Source: Rodentibacter sp901420285 (GTDB lineage Bacteria > Pseudomonadota > Gammaproteobacteria > Enterobacterales > Pasteurellaceae). From it: a DNA stretch of 64,000 nt. Positions 22,211-30,996 of the stretch are shown here, one piece after another. Numbering within the stretch: the stretch's first letter is position 1; every line of letters begins with the position of its first letter. The notes below the pieces were generated by a model, which saw only the letters and a program-made list of their open reading frames with translations, was not told the origin of the DNA and did no database searches. The position numbers and the translations under genes were made by a program. The stretch covers positions 1,364,001-1,428,000 of the forward strand of contig NZ_CP162010.1 in assembly GCF_041734645.1 (NCBI RefSeq). The letters are read 5' to 3'.

Positions 22211-22243
22211 AAAAAAATAAGGCGGGTTTTAAACCCGCCTTAT
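22211..22243 (-). terminator. Terminator after miaB
   Basis: The hairpin ATAAGGCGGGTTT ... AAACCCGCCTTAT is followed on the minus strand by TTTTTTT. Confidence 0.85.
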
Positions 22244-22252
22244 GCCTCAAAA

Positions 22253-23677
22253 CTATCCGTGATAACGCCCTACGCCCAATTCATCTTCTTTGCGGGTACG
22301 ATTCATCACATCTTGCGGCGATTGCGCGATACGTAAGCCCATTTCGTCTTCCGTGCGCACCACTTCACCGCGCAGGGAATTGGTGTAAACATCCGTGATT
22401 TTCACATCCACGAATTTACCAATCATATCCGGTGTGCCTTGGAAATTCACGATACGGTTGGTTTCCGTGCGACCGGTCAATTCCATAATATTTTTTTTCG
22501 ATGGGCCTTCCACCAATACGCGTTGTTCAGTACCGAGCATGCGGCGACTAAATTGCGCCGCTTGTTGATTAATACGTTCTTGAAGCACGTATAGACGTTG
22601 TTTTTTCTCGTCTTCCGTGACATCGTCCGGCATATCGGAGGCCGGCGTTCCCGGACGGGCGGAATACACGAAGCTGAAACTCATATCGAAATTCACTTGC
22701 GCGATCAAATTCATGGTTTGCTCAAAATCCTCCGCTGTCTCGCCCGGAAAGCCGACAATAAAGTCGGAACTGATTTGAATCTCCGGACGCACCGCGCGCA
22801 ATTTACGAATAATGGATTTATATTCCAAAGCGGTGTGGCCGCGCTTCATCATGGTAAGAATTCGGTCGGAACCGGCTTGCACCGGCAAATGCAAGAAACT
22901 CACCAGTTCCGGCGTATCGCGGTACACATCAATAATATCGTCGGTAAATTCAATCGGATGACTGGTCGTAAAACGTAAACGATCGATGCCATCAATGGAC
23001 GCCACTAAGCGGAGCAATTCCGCAAAGCTGCAAATTTGCCCGTCATGAGTAGGCCCGCGATAGGCGTTTACGTTTTGCCCGAGCAAATTCACTTCGCGCA
23101 CGCCTTGTTCCGCAAGCTGGGCGATTTCAAACAACACATCGTCCACCGGACGGCTGACTTCTTCGCCACGTGTATAAGGCACCACGCAGAAAGTACAATA
23201 TTTGTTGCAACCTTCCATAATGGAAACAAAGGCGGTTGGGCCTTCGGCACGCGGTTCCGGTAAGCGATCAAATTTTTCAATTTCCGGGAAACTCACGTCC
23301 ACTACGGAACTTTTCCCTCCGCGAATTTGATTAATCATTTCCGGCAAACGGTGCAAAGTCTGCGGCCCGAAAACAATATCCACATAAGGCGCGCGATGAC
23401 GAATCTGCTCGCCTTCCTGCGATGCCACGCAACCGCCCACGCCAATCACCAGATTTGGGTTAGTTTTCTTTAATTCTTTCCAGCGACCTAATTGATGGAA
23501 AACTTTCTCTTGCGCTTTTTCGCGAATAGAACAGGTATTTAGCAATAATACGTCCGCTTCTTCAGGAATATCTGTCAGCTCAAGGCCGTGGGTGCTGAAT
23601 AATAAATCCGCCATTTTGGACGAATCGTATTCGTTCATCTGGCAGCCCCAGGTTTTAATGTGTAATTTTTGCGTCAT
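22253..23677 (-). CDS. miaB: tRNA-2-methylthio-N6-dimethylallyladenosine synthase MiaB
   Basis: Radical-SAM methylthiotransferase that adds the 2-methylthio group to i6A37 of UNN-decoding tRNAs. In 474 residues the auxiliary cluster cysteines are C12, C49 and C83, the radical-SAM cysteines C157, C161 and C164 (GCNKYCTFC), and a C-terminal TRAM domain follows. ATG at 23677. A TACAAT box lies about 41-46 bp upstream (23718-23723, minus), with no clear -35. The 12-bp tandem array lies 171-361 bp upstream, between miaB and ndk. Confidence 0.97.
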   Translation of the reverse strand: MTQKLHIKTWGCQMNEYDSSKMADLLFSTHGLELTDIPEEADVLLLNTCSIREKAQEKVFHQLGRWKELKKTNPNLVIGVGGCVASQEGEQIRHRAPYVDIVFGPQTLHRLPEMINQIRGGKSSVVDVSFPEIEKFDRLPEPRAEGPTAFVSIMEGCNKYCTFCVVPYTRGEEVSRPVDDVLFEIAQLAEQGVREVNLLGQNVNAYRGPTHDGQICSFAELLRLVASIDGIDRLRFTTSHPIEFTDDIIDVYRDTPELVSFLHLPVQAGSDRILTMMKRGHTALEYKSIIRKLRAVRPEIQISSDFIVGFPGETAEDFEQTMNLIAQVNFDMSFSFVYSARPGTPASDMPDDVTEDEKKQRLYVLQERINQQAAQFSRRMLGTEQRVLVEGPSKKNIMELTGRTETNRIVNFQGTPDMIGKFVDVKITDVYTNSLRGEVVRTEDEMGLRIAQSPQDVMNRTRKEDELGVGRYHG

Positions 23678-23847
23678 TTTTTACAATCGTTAATCAATCC
23701 AATAAAAACGGTCGGCTATTGTACAGATTTGTCGCCGTGGTTGCCAGCCCAATATACCGTTAGTTTTCCGCTCGCCCGTTCCGATGACTAAATCAGCGCG
23801 TTCATAACCGTAATTTTAACGAAAAAAGCCGGCTTTAACGCGGTGCT

Positions 23848-24038
23848 CGATGCGGTGTCGATGCGGTGCTCGATGCGGTGCTCGATGCGGTGCTCGATGC
23901 GGTGCTCGATGCGGTGCTCGATGCGGTGCTCGATGCGGTGCTCGATGCGGTGCTCGATGCGGTGCTCGATGCGGTGCTCGATGCGGTGCTCGATGCGGTG
24001 CTCGATGCGGTGCTCGATGCGGTGCTCGATGCGGTGCT
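23848..24038. repeat. 12-bp tandem array, 15 perfect units
   Basis: The unit CGATGCGGTGCT is repeated without a mismatch from 23859 to 24038 (15 units), preceded by one 11-bp unit at 23848-23858 and a half unit CGCGGTGCT. The unit differs by one base from CAATGCGGTGCT, the motif scattered through the window. Because 12 is a multiple of three every frame stays open: on the minus strand it would encode Ser-Ser-Thr-Ala repeats. I do not regard it as coding. Confidence 0.97.
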
Positions 24039-24148
24039 CATTTTCATCTTCAGCAGACTGTTTTAGCGCTGAACTTAAGTCAAGAGATATATTTCATAAT
24101 CCGTGGATAATATTGAAGTGTGATAAAGTGTGAAAGGAGGATAAACGA

Positions 24149-24331
24149 ATGTGCAACAAAAACGGCAATCGATTTCAGATTGCCGTTTTGTTTTATCGCT
24201 TAAAATTAATGCGGACAAATTTCCGAATCGACAAAGAAATAAGCGATTTCCCGCGCAGCGCTTTCCGTACTATCGGAACCGTGCACCGAATTTTCCCGTT
24301 GATTTAAGGCAAAATCTTTACGAATCGTACC
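24149..24331 (+). CDS. Doubtful small ORF with strong Shine-Dalgarno
   Basis: AAGGAGG at 24135-24141 lies eight bases before ATG at 24149, followed by an open frame of roughly 50-60 codons starting MCNKNGNRFQIAVLF. It runs across the ndk terminator and antisense into ndk, so it may be chance. No homology is recognised and the end is approximate. It is listed because the ribosome site is the strongest in this stretch. Confidence 0.2.
24153..24191 (-). terminator. Terminator after ndk
   Basis: The hairpin AAAACGGCAATC ... GATTGCCGTTTT, with a seven-base loop, is followed by a short T run on the minus strand, 15 bp beyond the ndk stop. Confidence 0.85.
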
Positions 24332-24628
24332 TTCCGCCGCGTTTTCCGGATTAGTGCTGCCGATTAAAGCGCGATAATCTTGCACCGCATTTTCTTTTTC
24401 CAATACGGAAACTACAATTGGTGCGGACATCATATAATCCACCAGCTGTTCAAAAAATACTTTGCCTTGATGCTCGGCATAAAAACCTTCCGCTTGTTCG
24501 CGCGTTAAGCGCACCATTTTTATCGCTGCAATTTTGAAACCATTTTGTTCAAAACGCGCCAAAATCGCACCGATTAAATCCCGTTTAACCGCATCCGGCT
24601 TGATAATAGAAAGTGTTCTTTCCGTCAT
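24206..24628 (-). CDS. ndk: Nucleoside diphosphate kinase
   Basis: Transfers the gamma phosphate between nucleoside triphosphates and diphosphates. In 140 residues the start TERTLSIIKPDAVKR and the catalytic histidine in the NSVHGSDS motif are visible. It is downstream of pepB, 9 bp apart, as in H. influenzae, where ndk and pepB border the hmg polysaccharide locus. Confidence 0.97.
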   Translation of the reverse strand: MTERTLSIIKPDAVKRDLIGAILARFEQNGFKIAAIKMVRLTREQAEGFYAEHQGKVFFEQLVDYMMSAPIVVSVLEKENAVQDYRALIGSTNPENAAEGTIRKDFALNQRENSVHGSDSTESAAREIAYFFVDSEICPH

Positions 24629-24637
24629 TGTTCGTCC

Positions 24638-25942
24638 TTATTTTTCTGATTTTAAGCGCAATAAATTCGCCAAGGTTTGTACGCCGATGCCCGTTGCGCC
24701 GGCCGCCCATAAATCATTGGCGGATTTACGATAAGTGGCGGAACAGTCGATATGTAACCAGCCCGTTTGATAATTTTTCACAAAATAGGAAAGAAACGCC
24801 GTTGCGGTGCTCGCGCCCGCGCCGACCGGCACAGTCCCCGTATTTGCGATGTCGGCAAAGGAAGAGCTGATTTGCGCACGATGAAATTCCTCAAAAGGCA
24901 AACGCCAGAAGGGTTCATTTTCTGCCCTCGCTGCTTGGAAAAGTTCGGAAACCAAGGCTTCATCCATCGAAAGCACTGAGTGATAATCGTTGCCCACTGC
25001 CACTTTCGCCGCACCGGTCAGCGTTGCGCAATCAACAATAAATTCAGGCTGTTGGCAATCCGCTTCAATTAAACCGTCCGCCAATACTAAGCGACCTTCG
25101 GCATCGGTATTTAGAATTTCCGCTGTCACGCCATTTTTATAAGTAACAATATCGCCCAATTTAAAAGCATTCGCGCTAATTAAATTCTCCGCGCAGCACA
25201 AATACAATTTCACACGTTGCGTTAAACCACGCGCGATGGCCAAGCCTAATGCACCGGTGAGCAATGCCGCGCCACCCATATCGGTACGCATAGTTGCCAT
25301 GCCGTCACTTGATTTAATGCTGTAGCCGCCGCTATCAAAGGTAATGCCTTTGCCCACCAGACAAGCCAATACCGGCGCGTTCGGATCTTGCGTCGGATTA
25401 AAATCCAATTGCAACATGGCCGGTGGATTCACCGAGCCTTTACCGACGGTCCAAATGCCATAATAACCTTGCGCCACCAGAGCTTCGCCGGAAATTATGC
25501 GAAAATCTACTGTACTTTTTTCGGCATATTTTTGTGCTTGCGCCACAATAAATTCAGCTGCGCGCTCGGCTAATTTTAACGGCGTTAAACTTTCCGCCGG
25601 CTCGTTAATCAGACCTTTCACCAGAGCACCGCATTGAACCCGCGCCAGTAGCTCATGTTGCGAGGCGTCATCCAAAGACGGGAACTCGAGGGCATAATCT
25701 TGTTTCGCCGTATAAAAGCCTTGATAAAACGCCCAACAGAACGCTAAATTCCACTCTTCACCAACCAATTTTGCCTCTTTAATGCCCTGCGCGCGCAATT
25801 TACGCCCAGCGCGCTGCACTAAAGTGCAATCGTTTTTGGGATTATTTTTTAAGTGAATAATGGCCTTATCATCATTAAAACTTAAAATTGCATTTTTTCC
25901 CCAAACTTCGGATGCAGGATTTGTTAATAACATAATTTCCAT
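24638..25942 (-). CDS. pepB: Aminopeptidase B (M17 leucyl aminopeptidase family)
   Basis: Cytoplasmic di-zinc or manganese aminopeptidase that removes N-terminal residues from peptides. The 434-residue form starting at 25942 (MEIMLLTNPASEV) is close to E. coli PepB; the longer frame to 26011 is not supported by homology, and GGAGA lies upstream of 25942. The family signature NTDAEGRLVLADGL and the metal-site segment KGITFDSGGYSIKSSDGM are visible. It shares its promoter region with the divergent O-antigen ligase gene. One ACCGCATTG motif is at 25628-25636. Confidence 0.94.
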   Translation of the reverse strand: MEIMLLTNPASEVWGKNAILSFNDDKAIIHLKNNPKNDCTLVQRAGRKLRAQGIKEAKLVGEEWNLAFCWAFYQGFYTAKQDYALEFPSLDDASQHELLARVQCGALVKGLINEPAESLTPLKLAERAAEFIVAQAQKYAEKSTVDFRIISGEALVAQGYYGIWTVGKGSVNPPAMLQLDFNPTQDPNAPVLACLVGKGITFDSGGYSIKSSDGMATMRTDMGGAALLTGALGLAIARGLTQRVKLYLCCAENLISANAFKLGDIVTYKNGVTAEILNTDAEGRLVLADGLIEADCQQPEFIVDCATLTGAAKVAVGNDYHSVLSMDEALVSELFQAARAENEPFWRLPFEEFHRAQISSSFADIANTGTVPVGAGASTATAFLSYFVKNYQTGWLHIDCSATYRKSANDLWAAGATGIGVQTLANLLRLKSEK

Positions 25943-26114
25943 TTTCTTCTGTTCTCCATATAAAAGAAAAACCGGTTGGGGAACTATACCAGCTCTTGTC
26001 TTGTATTTCATACCTTTTAAGAAAATCTACCGACAAAAATACCTCTTTAAAAATCACTGTATTTGTCAAAATATTTTAGCTAAGATATGCGCGCTTTATC
26101 TAAAGGATATTCTC

Positions 26115-27365
26115 ATGCTTATTCGTTCAAATCTTAACACAACACCACACACATTTTTCACATTAGTGATAAACCTTCTAACGGCATTCTTTTTTATAAC
26201 CGTATTGATTCTAAAAAAAGGATACAGTTATGCTCCGTTAATTTTAAGTGGAATAAGCATTATTTATTTTTTTATTTATACATTTAAGTTAAAACAAAAA
26301 TGGAAATTAGACAAAGATGACAAGTGGCTTATATTTTCTTTTATCTTCTATTTTTTTACTTTCTTTCTATCAATTATAGTGAATAATGATGGATTAAGAG
26401 TTATTGATAATCCAAGCCGGGTCCTGTTATTCATACCGGTTTTATTTTTATTTTCAACATGTGAAATAGAAATTAAAACTATTCTATACTCTATTCTGTC
26501 AGGAGCGATTGCAACTGGCGTTATTGCATTATTTCAGAAGTTTTATTTAGGTTATATAAAACCATTCCCTGAAGTTATGCATATTCAAGCCGGCAATATT
26601 GCTATTTCATTAGCAACATTTAGTCTTGTTTTAACTATCTATTTTTTTATAAAAAAAGAATATCGTTCAGCATTATTGGGGACATTAGGAATAACATTTG
26701 CAACGATTAGCAGTGCATTATCCGGTGCTCGTGGTGGCTGGATTGGTCTACCGATTGTTCTAATAAGCATTTTTTTCCTTTATCGTCAATACATTAGCAA
26801 GAAATTAATCCTTTCATTAATCACCGTTATAGTAGCAAGCATTACAACGCTAATTTCCAACCCTAAATTTGGAATCGAAAAACGTTATTCCGAAGCTAAG
26901 TCAGATATTATTCTTTACCTTGAAGAAAATAATAAGAATACGTCCTTAGGCGCACGATTTGATATGTGGGAAAATGCATTGATTGCGATTAAACAAGCTC
27001 CTTTATTTGGCCATGGTAGCAAAGGGTATGAGTCATTTAAAGAGCAGCAAATTGAATCTAAGCAAATGGAAAAAAACACATTGCAATTTAATAGTTTACA
27101 CAATCAATATTTAGAATCTTGGGTAAAACGTGGTTTTGTTGGATTTATTGGGTTAATGTTAGTGACATTAATGCCATTATTCTATTTTATTCGCAATCTA
27201 AAAGAACCAAGTTTAGATATAAAATGCATTGCAATCTTAGGCATTACTCATATTTTATCACATCTATTTTATTTTACGAGCCAATCTTTCTTAGCTCATA
27301 ACTCCGGTTCGATATTTTATTTTTTTGTTTTGGTATTAATCTATGCTCTAGTTAAAAAGAGATAA
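26115..27365 (+). CDS. waaL: O-antigen ligase (WaaL/RfaL family)
   Basis: A 416-residue polytopic membrane protein with about ten to twelve hydrophobic segments. The periplasmic loop carries family features (SALSGARGGWIGLP, then SLHNQYLESWVKRGFVGF), so it should join the undecaprenyl-linked polysaccharide to the lipid A core. The start at 26115 (MLIRSNLNTTPH) has AAAGGA eight bases upstream; the open frame extends further 5' to 25860 but that part overlaps pepB and lacks a ribosome site. In H. influenzae an equivalent ligase gene sits in the same place next to pepB. It faces the rml genes convergently. A polymerase (Wzy) role is less likely because a separate wzy candidate exists. Confidence 0.85.
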   Translation: MLIRSNLNTTPHTFFTLVINLLTAFFFITVLILKKGYSYAPLILSGISIIYFFIYTFKLKQKWKLDKDDKWLIFSFIFYFFTFFLSIIVNNDGLRVIDNPSRVLLFIPVLFLFSTCEIEIKTILYSILSGAIATGVIALFQKFYLGYIKPFPEVMHIQAGNIAISLATFSLVLTIYFFIKKEYRSALLGTLGITFATISSALSGARGGWIGLPIVLISIFFLYRQYISKKLILSLITVIVASITTLISNPKFGIEKRYSEAKSDIILYLEENNKNTSLGARFDMWENALIAIKQAPLFGHGSKGYESFKEQQIESKQMEKNTLQFNSLHNQYLESWVKRGFVGFIGLMLVTLMPLFYFIRNLKEPSLDIKCIAILGITHILSHLFYFTSQSFLAHNSGSIFYFFVLVLIYALVKKR

Positions 27366-27372
27366 ATAAAAA

Positions 27373-27388
27373 CAGACCATATTGTCTG
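27373..27388. terminator. Weak hairpin between waaL and rmlC
   Basis: CAGAC-CATATT-GTCTG with A-rich and T-rich flanks lies between two convergent genes. It may serve both. Confidence 0.4.
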
Positions 27389-27396
27389 CTACTTTA

Positions 27397-27936
27397 TTAA
27401 AACCTCACTGCATTCTCTAATACCTTACCCGCCAAATCCTTTGCAGATAAACTCGGTTTACCTTCTAAAGGCCATTTAATACCAACTGTTTCATCGTTCC
27501 AAATCAGAGAATGTTCAGCTTTTGGATTGTAATAATCTGTGCATTTATAAGTAAATTCAGCTTCATCCGTTAATACATAAAAGCCGTGGGCAAAGCCTTC
27601 TGGCACCCATAATTGGCGTTTGTTCTCGGCAGATAAGATTTCACCTACCCATTGTCCGAATGTTGGTGAGTTCTCACGCATATCCACAGCCACATCAAAC
27701 ACCGCACCAGATACTACGCGTACTAATTTACCTTGTGTGTTCTCGGTTTGATAATGTAAACCACGTAATACGCCTTTTACCGATTTTGAGTGATTTTCTT
27801 GTACAAAAGTGCGGTCTGCCACATTTTGTTTAAACCATTCATCGCGGAAGGTTTCCATAAAGAAACCGCGCTCATCACCGAACACTTGGGGTTCTAGTAA
27901 TTTTACATCAGGGATTTTAGTGTCAATAACCTTCAT
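27397..27936 (-). CDS. rmlC: dTDP-4-dehydrorhamnose 3,5-epimerase
   Basis: Third step of dTDP-L-rhamnose synthesis. The 179-residue cupin carries the motifs FMETFRDEWF, RGLHYQ and the C-terminal YNPKAEHSLIWND. It is last in the order rmlB-rmlA-rmlD-rmlC, 3 bp after rmlD. It contains one standard uptake core AAGTGCGGT (27807-27815), unlike the polysaccharide genes to its right. Confidence 0.97.
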   Translation of the reverse strand: MKVIDTKIPDVKLLEPQVFGDERGFFMETFRDEWFKQNVADRTFVQENHSKSVKGVLRGLHYQTENTQGKLVRVVSGAVFDVAVDMRENSPTFGQWVGEILSAENKRQLWVPEGFAHGFYVLTDEAEFTYKCTDYYNPKAEHSLIWNDETVGIKWPLEGKPSLSAKDLAGKVLENAVRF

Positions 27937-27939
27937 TTT

Positions 27940-28818
27940 TCACTCCGCATAAGCCTTAATATTTTTCAATGCCTTTTGCCAATCGCTTGGTTGAATGCCA
28001 AATACTTGCTGGATTTTAGTTAAATCTAAGCAAGAGTTTGCAGGACGTTTCGCTGGGGTTGGGTAATCAGCCGTGGTAATGGCATTCATAAGCGGTGATT
28101 TTTCTAACACATTTTGCGAAACAGCTTCCGCAAAAATTGCTTTAGCAAACTCATACCAACTGGCATAAGGTTCACCCGTGAGGTGATAAACACCATATTC
28201 AACCTTTTCACCTGCAATGATTTTTTCTGCAATTTGAATTAATGCTTTTGCGATATCGCCAGCATAGGTTGGTCCGCCAACTTGGTCGGCAACTACGCCT
28301 AAAGTATCTCGAGTTTTCGCTAAGCGAAGCATAGTTTTGACGAAGTTATTGCCATGTTCACCAAACACCCAAGCGGTTCGAAGCACGATAAATTTGTCGT
28401 TAGCAGCCGCAACTGCTTGCTCGCCTTCAAGTTTGGTTCTGCCATAAACCCCTTGAGGATCGGTAGCATCGCTTTCTTTATATTTGCCAGCACGCTGACC
28501 ATCAAATACATAGTCGGTTGAAATATGAAGAATGGCTGCACCAACAGATTTAGCCGCTTCAGCCAAATATTGTGGACCTTTCACATTAATGGCTTCGGAA
28601 AGTTCCACTTCGGTTTCTGCACGATCGACCGCTGTATGTGCGGCAGCGTTTATAATCACATCGGGACGAAAATTTTCGACCGCTTTTTTAACCGCATTTT
28701 CATCGGTAATATCAAGTTCATCACGATCAACGGCAAGAATATCATGTTTACCGTGTAGTTGTTGGGCTAAGCAATAGCCCACTTGTCCGTGCGCTCCAGT
28801 AATCAGGAATTTTGCCAT
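27940..28818 (-). CDS. rmlD: dTDP-4-dehydrorhamnose reductase
   Basis: Final step to dTDP-L-rhamnose. In 292 residues the Rossmann start FLITGAHGQVGYCLAQ, the STDYVFDG motif and the YGRTKLEGE active-site segment (YxxxK) are visible. The start overlaps the rmlA stop by one base, so the two are translationally coupled. Confidence 0.97.
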   Translation of the reverse strand: MAKFLITGAHGQVGYCLAQQLHGKHDILAVDRDELDITDENAVKKAVENFRPDVIINAAAHTAVDRAETEVELSEAINVKGPQYLAEAAKSVGAAILHISTDYVFDGQRAGKYKESDATDPQGVYGRTKLEGEQAVAAANDKFIVLRTAWVFGEHGNNFVKTMLRLAKTRDTLGVVADQVGGPTYAGDIAKALIQIAEKIIAGEKVEYGVYHLTGEPYASWYEFAKAIFAEAVSQNVLEKSPLMNAITTADYPTPAKRPANSCLDLTKIQQVFGIQPSDWQKALKNIKAYAE

Positions 28819-29690
28819 TATTTGCTCTCCTTAATTAAACGCAGTAAGTATTGGCCATATTCATTTTTCGCCATAGATTTAGCCAGGTTTTTAACCTGTT
28901 CAGCGGTCAGCCAGCCATTACGCCACGCAATTTCTTCTAAACACGCCACCTGCAAGCCTTGTACATTTTCAATGGTTCGAACGAAAGAGGCAGCTTCATG
29001 CAGACTTTCGTGTGTGCCGGTGTCTAACCAGGCAAAACCACGACCAAGTAATTGCACGTTAAGTGAACCATCGTTGAGATACATTTCGTTCAGAGTGGTA
29101 ATTTCTAATTCACCACGCGCAGAAGGTTTCACTTGTTTCGCAAATTCCACCACGCGATCATCGTAGAAATATAAACCTGTTACCGCATAATTGGATTTTG
29201 GATTAGTGGGTTTTTCTTCAATGGAAACCGCTTTGAAGTTTTCATCGAATTCCACCACGCCAAAACGTTCAGGATCTTTCACTAAATAGCCAAATACCGT
29301 TGCACCATAAGGTCGTGCTACCGCTTCTTGCAGCATTTGACTAAAGTGCTGACCATAGAAAATATTGTCGCCTAACACTAAGCAGCAACTGTCGCCATTG
29401 ATAAATTTTTCGCCAATAAGAAAGGCTTGAGCTAAACCATCTGGGCTTGGTTGGATTGCATATTGCAGATTAACCCCAAAGTCCGAGCCATCGCCTAATA
29501 AGCGTTTGAAACTTTCATTGTCTTCAGGGGTGGTAATAATAAGAATATCACGAATACCCGCCAGCATAAGTACCGAGAGCGGATAATAGATCATCGGTTT
29601 GTCATAAACAGGCAAAAGCTGTTTAGATACACCACGAGTAATAGGATAGAGGCGAGTGCCAGAACCGCCTGCGAGAATGATGCCTTTCAT
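28818..29690 (-). CDS. rmlA: Glucose-1-phosphate thymidylyltransferase
   Basis: First step of dTDP-L-rhamnose synthesis, from glucose-1-phosphate and dTTP. The start at 29690 (MKGIILAGGSGTRLYPIT) gives 290 residues and has AAAGG upstream; the frame extends 21 codons further without support. The nucleotide-binding motif GGSGTRLYP and LVLGDNIFYG are visible. A 220-bp gap with a motif palindrome separates it from rmlB. Confidence 0.96.
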   Translation of the reverse strand: MKGIILAGGSGTRLYPITRGVSKQLLPVYDKPMIYYPLSVLMLAGIRDILIITTPEDNESFKRLLGDGSDFGVNLQYAIQPSPDGLAQAFLIGEKFINGDSCCLVLGDNIFYGQHFSQMLQEAVARPYGATVFGYLVKDPERFGVVEFDENFKAVSIEEKPTNPKSNYAVTGLYFYDDRVVEFAKQVKPSARGELEITTLNEMYLNDGSLNVQLLGRGFAWLDTGTHESLHEAASFVRTIENVQGLQVACLEEIAWRNGWLTAEQVKNLAKSMAKNEYGQYLLRLIKESK

Positions 29691-29780
29691 AAGAATACCT
29701 TTAAAAGAGCGGCCAAATTTTATTAAATTTTCGAAATTATGTAGCTGTTGCACAAAGCTGAAATGACCTCACAAAATAGA

Positions 29781-29808
29781 ACCGCATTGAAGCGCCTTCC
29801 GATGCGGT
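29781..29808. repeat. Decaying inverted pair of the motif between rmlB and rmlA
   Basis: ACCGCATTG (29781-29789), a 10-base loop, then CGATGCGGTGCTG (core 29800-29808, one base off). Geometry is the same as at the perfect pairs. It is the only motif copy near the polysaccharide locus. Confidence 0.75.
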
Positions 29809-29909
29809 GCTGTTTGCGACTTACTCTTCACTTGATGATTTTGTGCATTTGCTACATAACACCGTAAATTTTTGCAAATTGTGTGAAAAATCTCACCGCT
29901 TGTTGCCGA

Positions 29910-30977
29910 CTATCTATTGTTACCTAAACGCTTACGGTTATACGCGCCATCTAATACACGGCTCCACCATTTTTTATTTTTTAAGTACCATTCCACCGTT
30001 TTGCGGATACCTGATTCAAAGGTCTCTTGTGGTTTCCATCCAAGTTCACGGCCAATTTTCGCCGCGTTAATCGCATAACGCATATCATGGCCCGGGCGGT
30101 CTTTGACATAAGTGATTAAATCTTCATATTTCGCTACGCCTTCAGGTTTATTTGGTACAAGCTCTTCTAATAAACCACAGATAGTGTGAACTACGTCAAT
30201 GTTGGTTTTTTCATTATGACCGCCGATGTTATAGGTTTCGCCGACTTCACCTTCTGTTACCACTTTATATAAGGCGCGAGCATGATCTTCTACGAATAAC
30301 CAGTCACGGATCTGCTGACCATTGCCATACACAGGCAATGGCTTACCCTCTAACGCATTTAAAATCATTAATGGAATGAGTTTTTCAGGGAAGTGGAACG
30401 GACCATAGTTGTTTGAGCAGTTCGTGATAATGGTTGGTAAGCCATAAGTACGCAACCACGCACGAACTAAATGATCGCTTGAGGCTTTTGAAGCTGAATA
30501 AGGGCTGCTTGGTGCGTAAGGGGTGGTTTCAGTAAAGAGATCATCTGTCCCTTCTAAATCACCATACACTTCATCGGTTGAAATATGGTGGAAACGGAAT
30601 GCCGCTTTTTTCTCATCACTTAAGGTGTTCCAATAAGCACGCGCAGCCTCTAATAAGGTGTAAGTGCCAACGATATTGGTTTCAATAAATGCCGCAGGAT
30701 CATCAATAGAACGGTCAACATGGCTTTCAGCCGCTAAGTGCATTACCGCATCAGGTTTATGTTGTTCAAACACGCGAGCGAGTGCTTTCGCATCGCAAAT
30801 ATCGACTTGTTCGAACGCATAGCGTGGATTGTTTTCAACCGATTCAAGGGATTCTAAATTACCTGCATAGGTCAATTTATCAACGTTTACTGCGCTATCT
30901 TGCGTATTTTCAATAATATGGCGAACCACTGCAGAACCAATAAAGCCCGCACCGCCTGTGATAAGAAATTTTGCCAT
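29910..30977 (-). CDS. rmlB: dTDP-glucose 4,6-dehydratase
   Basis: Second step of dTDP-L-rhamnose synthesis, giving dTDP-4-keto-6-deoxyglucose. In 355 residues the NAD site GGAGFIGSAVVRHI, STDEVYGDL and YSASKASSDH (YxxxK) are visible. It follows the acyltransferase gene by 19 bp, so acyltransferase-rmlB are probably one unit. The gene is less AT-rich than the genes to its right. Confidence 0.97.
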   Translation of the reverse strand: MAKFLITGGAGFIGSAVVRHIIENTQDSAVNVDKLTYAGNLESLESVENNPRYAFEQVDICDAKALARVFEQHKPDAVMHLAAESHVDRSIDDPAAFIETNIVGTYTLLEAARAYWNTLSDEKKAAFRFHHISTDEVYGDLEGTDDLFTETTPYAPSSPYSASKASSDHLVRAWLRTYGLPTIITNCSNNYGPFHFPEKLIPLMILNALEGKPLPVYGNGQQIRDWLFVEDHARALYKVVTEGEVGETYNIGGHNEKTNIDVVHTICGLLEELVPNKPEGVAKYEDLITYVKDRPGHDMRYAINAAKIGRELGWKPQETFESGIRKTVEWYLKNKKWWSRVLDGAYNRKRLGNNR

Positions 30978-30996
30978 TAGAAAATTTTCCTTAAAT

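Larger units (their letters stand above)
23678..24205. other. 528-bp gene-free region between ndk and miaB
   Basis: It holds the putative miaB -10 box (23718-23723), the 12-bp tandem array (23848-24038), a strong Shine-Dalgarno plus ATG facing right at 24135-24151, and the ndk terminator. I see no gene that I can support. Confidence 0.7.

Noticed and set aside
23848..24038. Possible CRISPR array
   Set aside because: The units are directly adjacent with no unique spacers, and no cas gene is in the window.
23835..24047. Open frame with Ser-Ser-Thr-Ala repeats (minus) and other repeat-rich frames (plus) over the 12-bp array
   Set aside because: All frames are open because the unit length is a multiple of three. 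There is no ribosome site and no conserved flanking protein, so I treat it as a DNA repeat.
25860..26114. N-terminal extension of the O-antigen ligase frame
   Set aside because: It overlaps the start of pepB on the other strand, has no ribosome site, and the membrane protein begins naturally at 26115.
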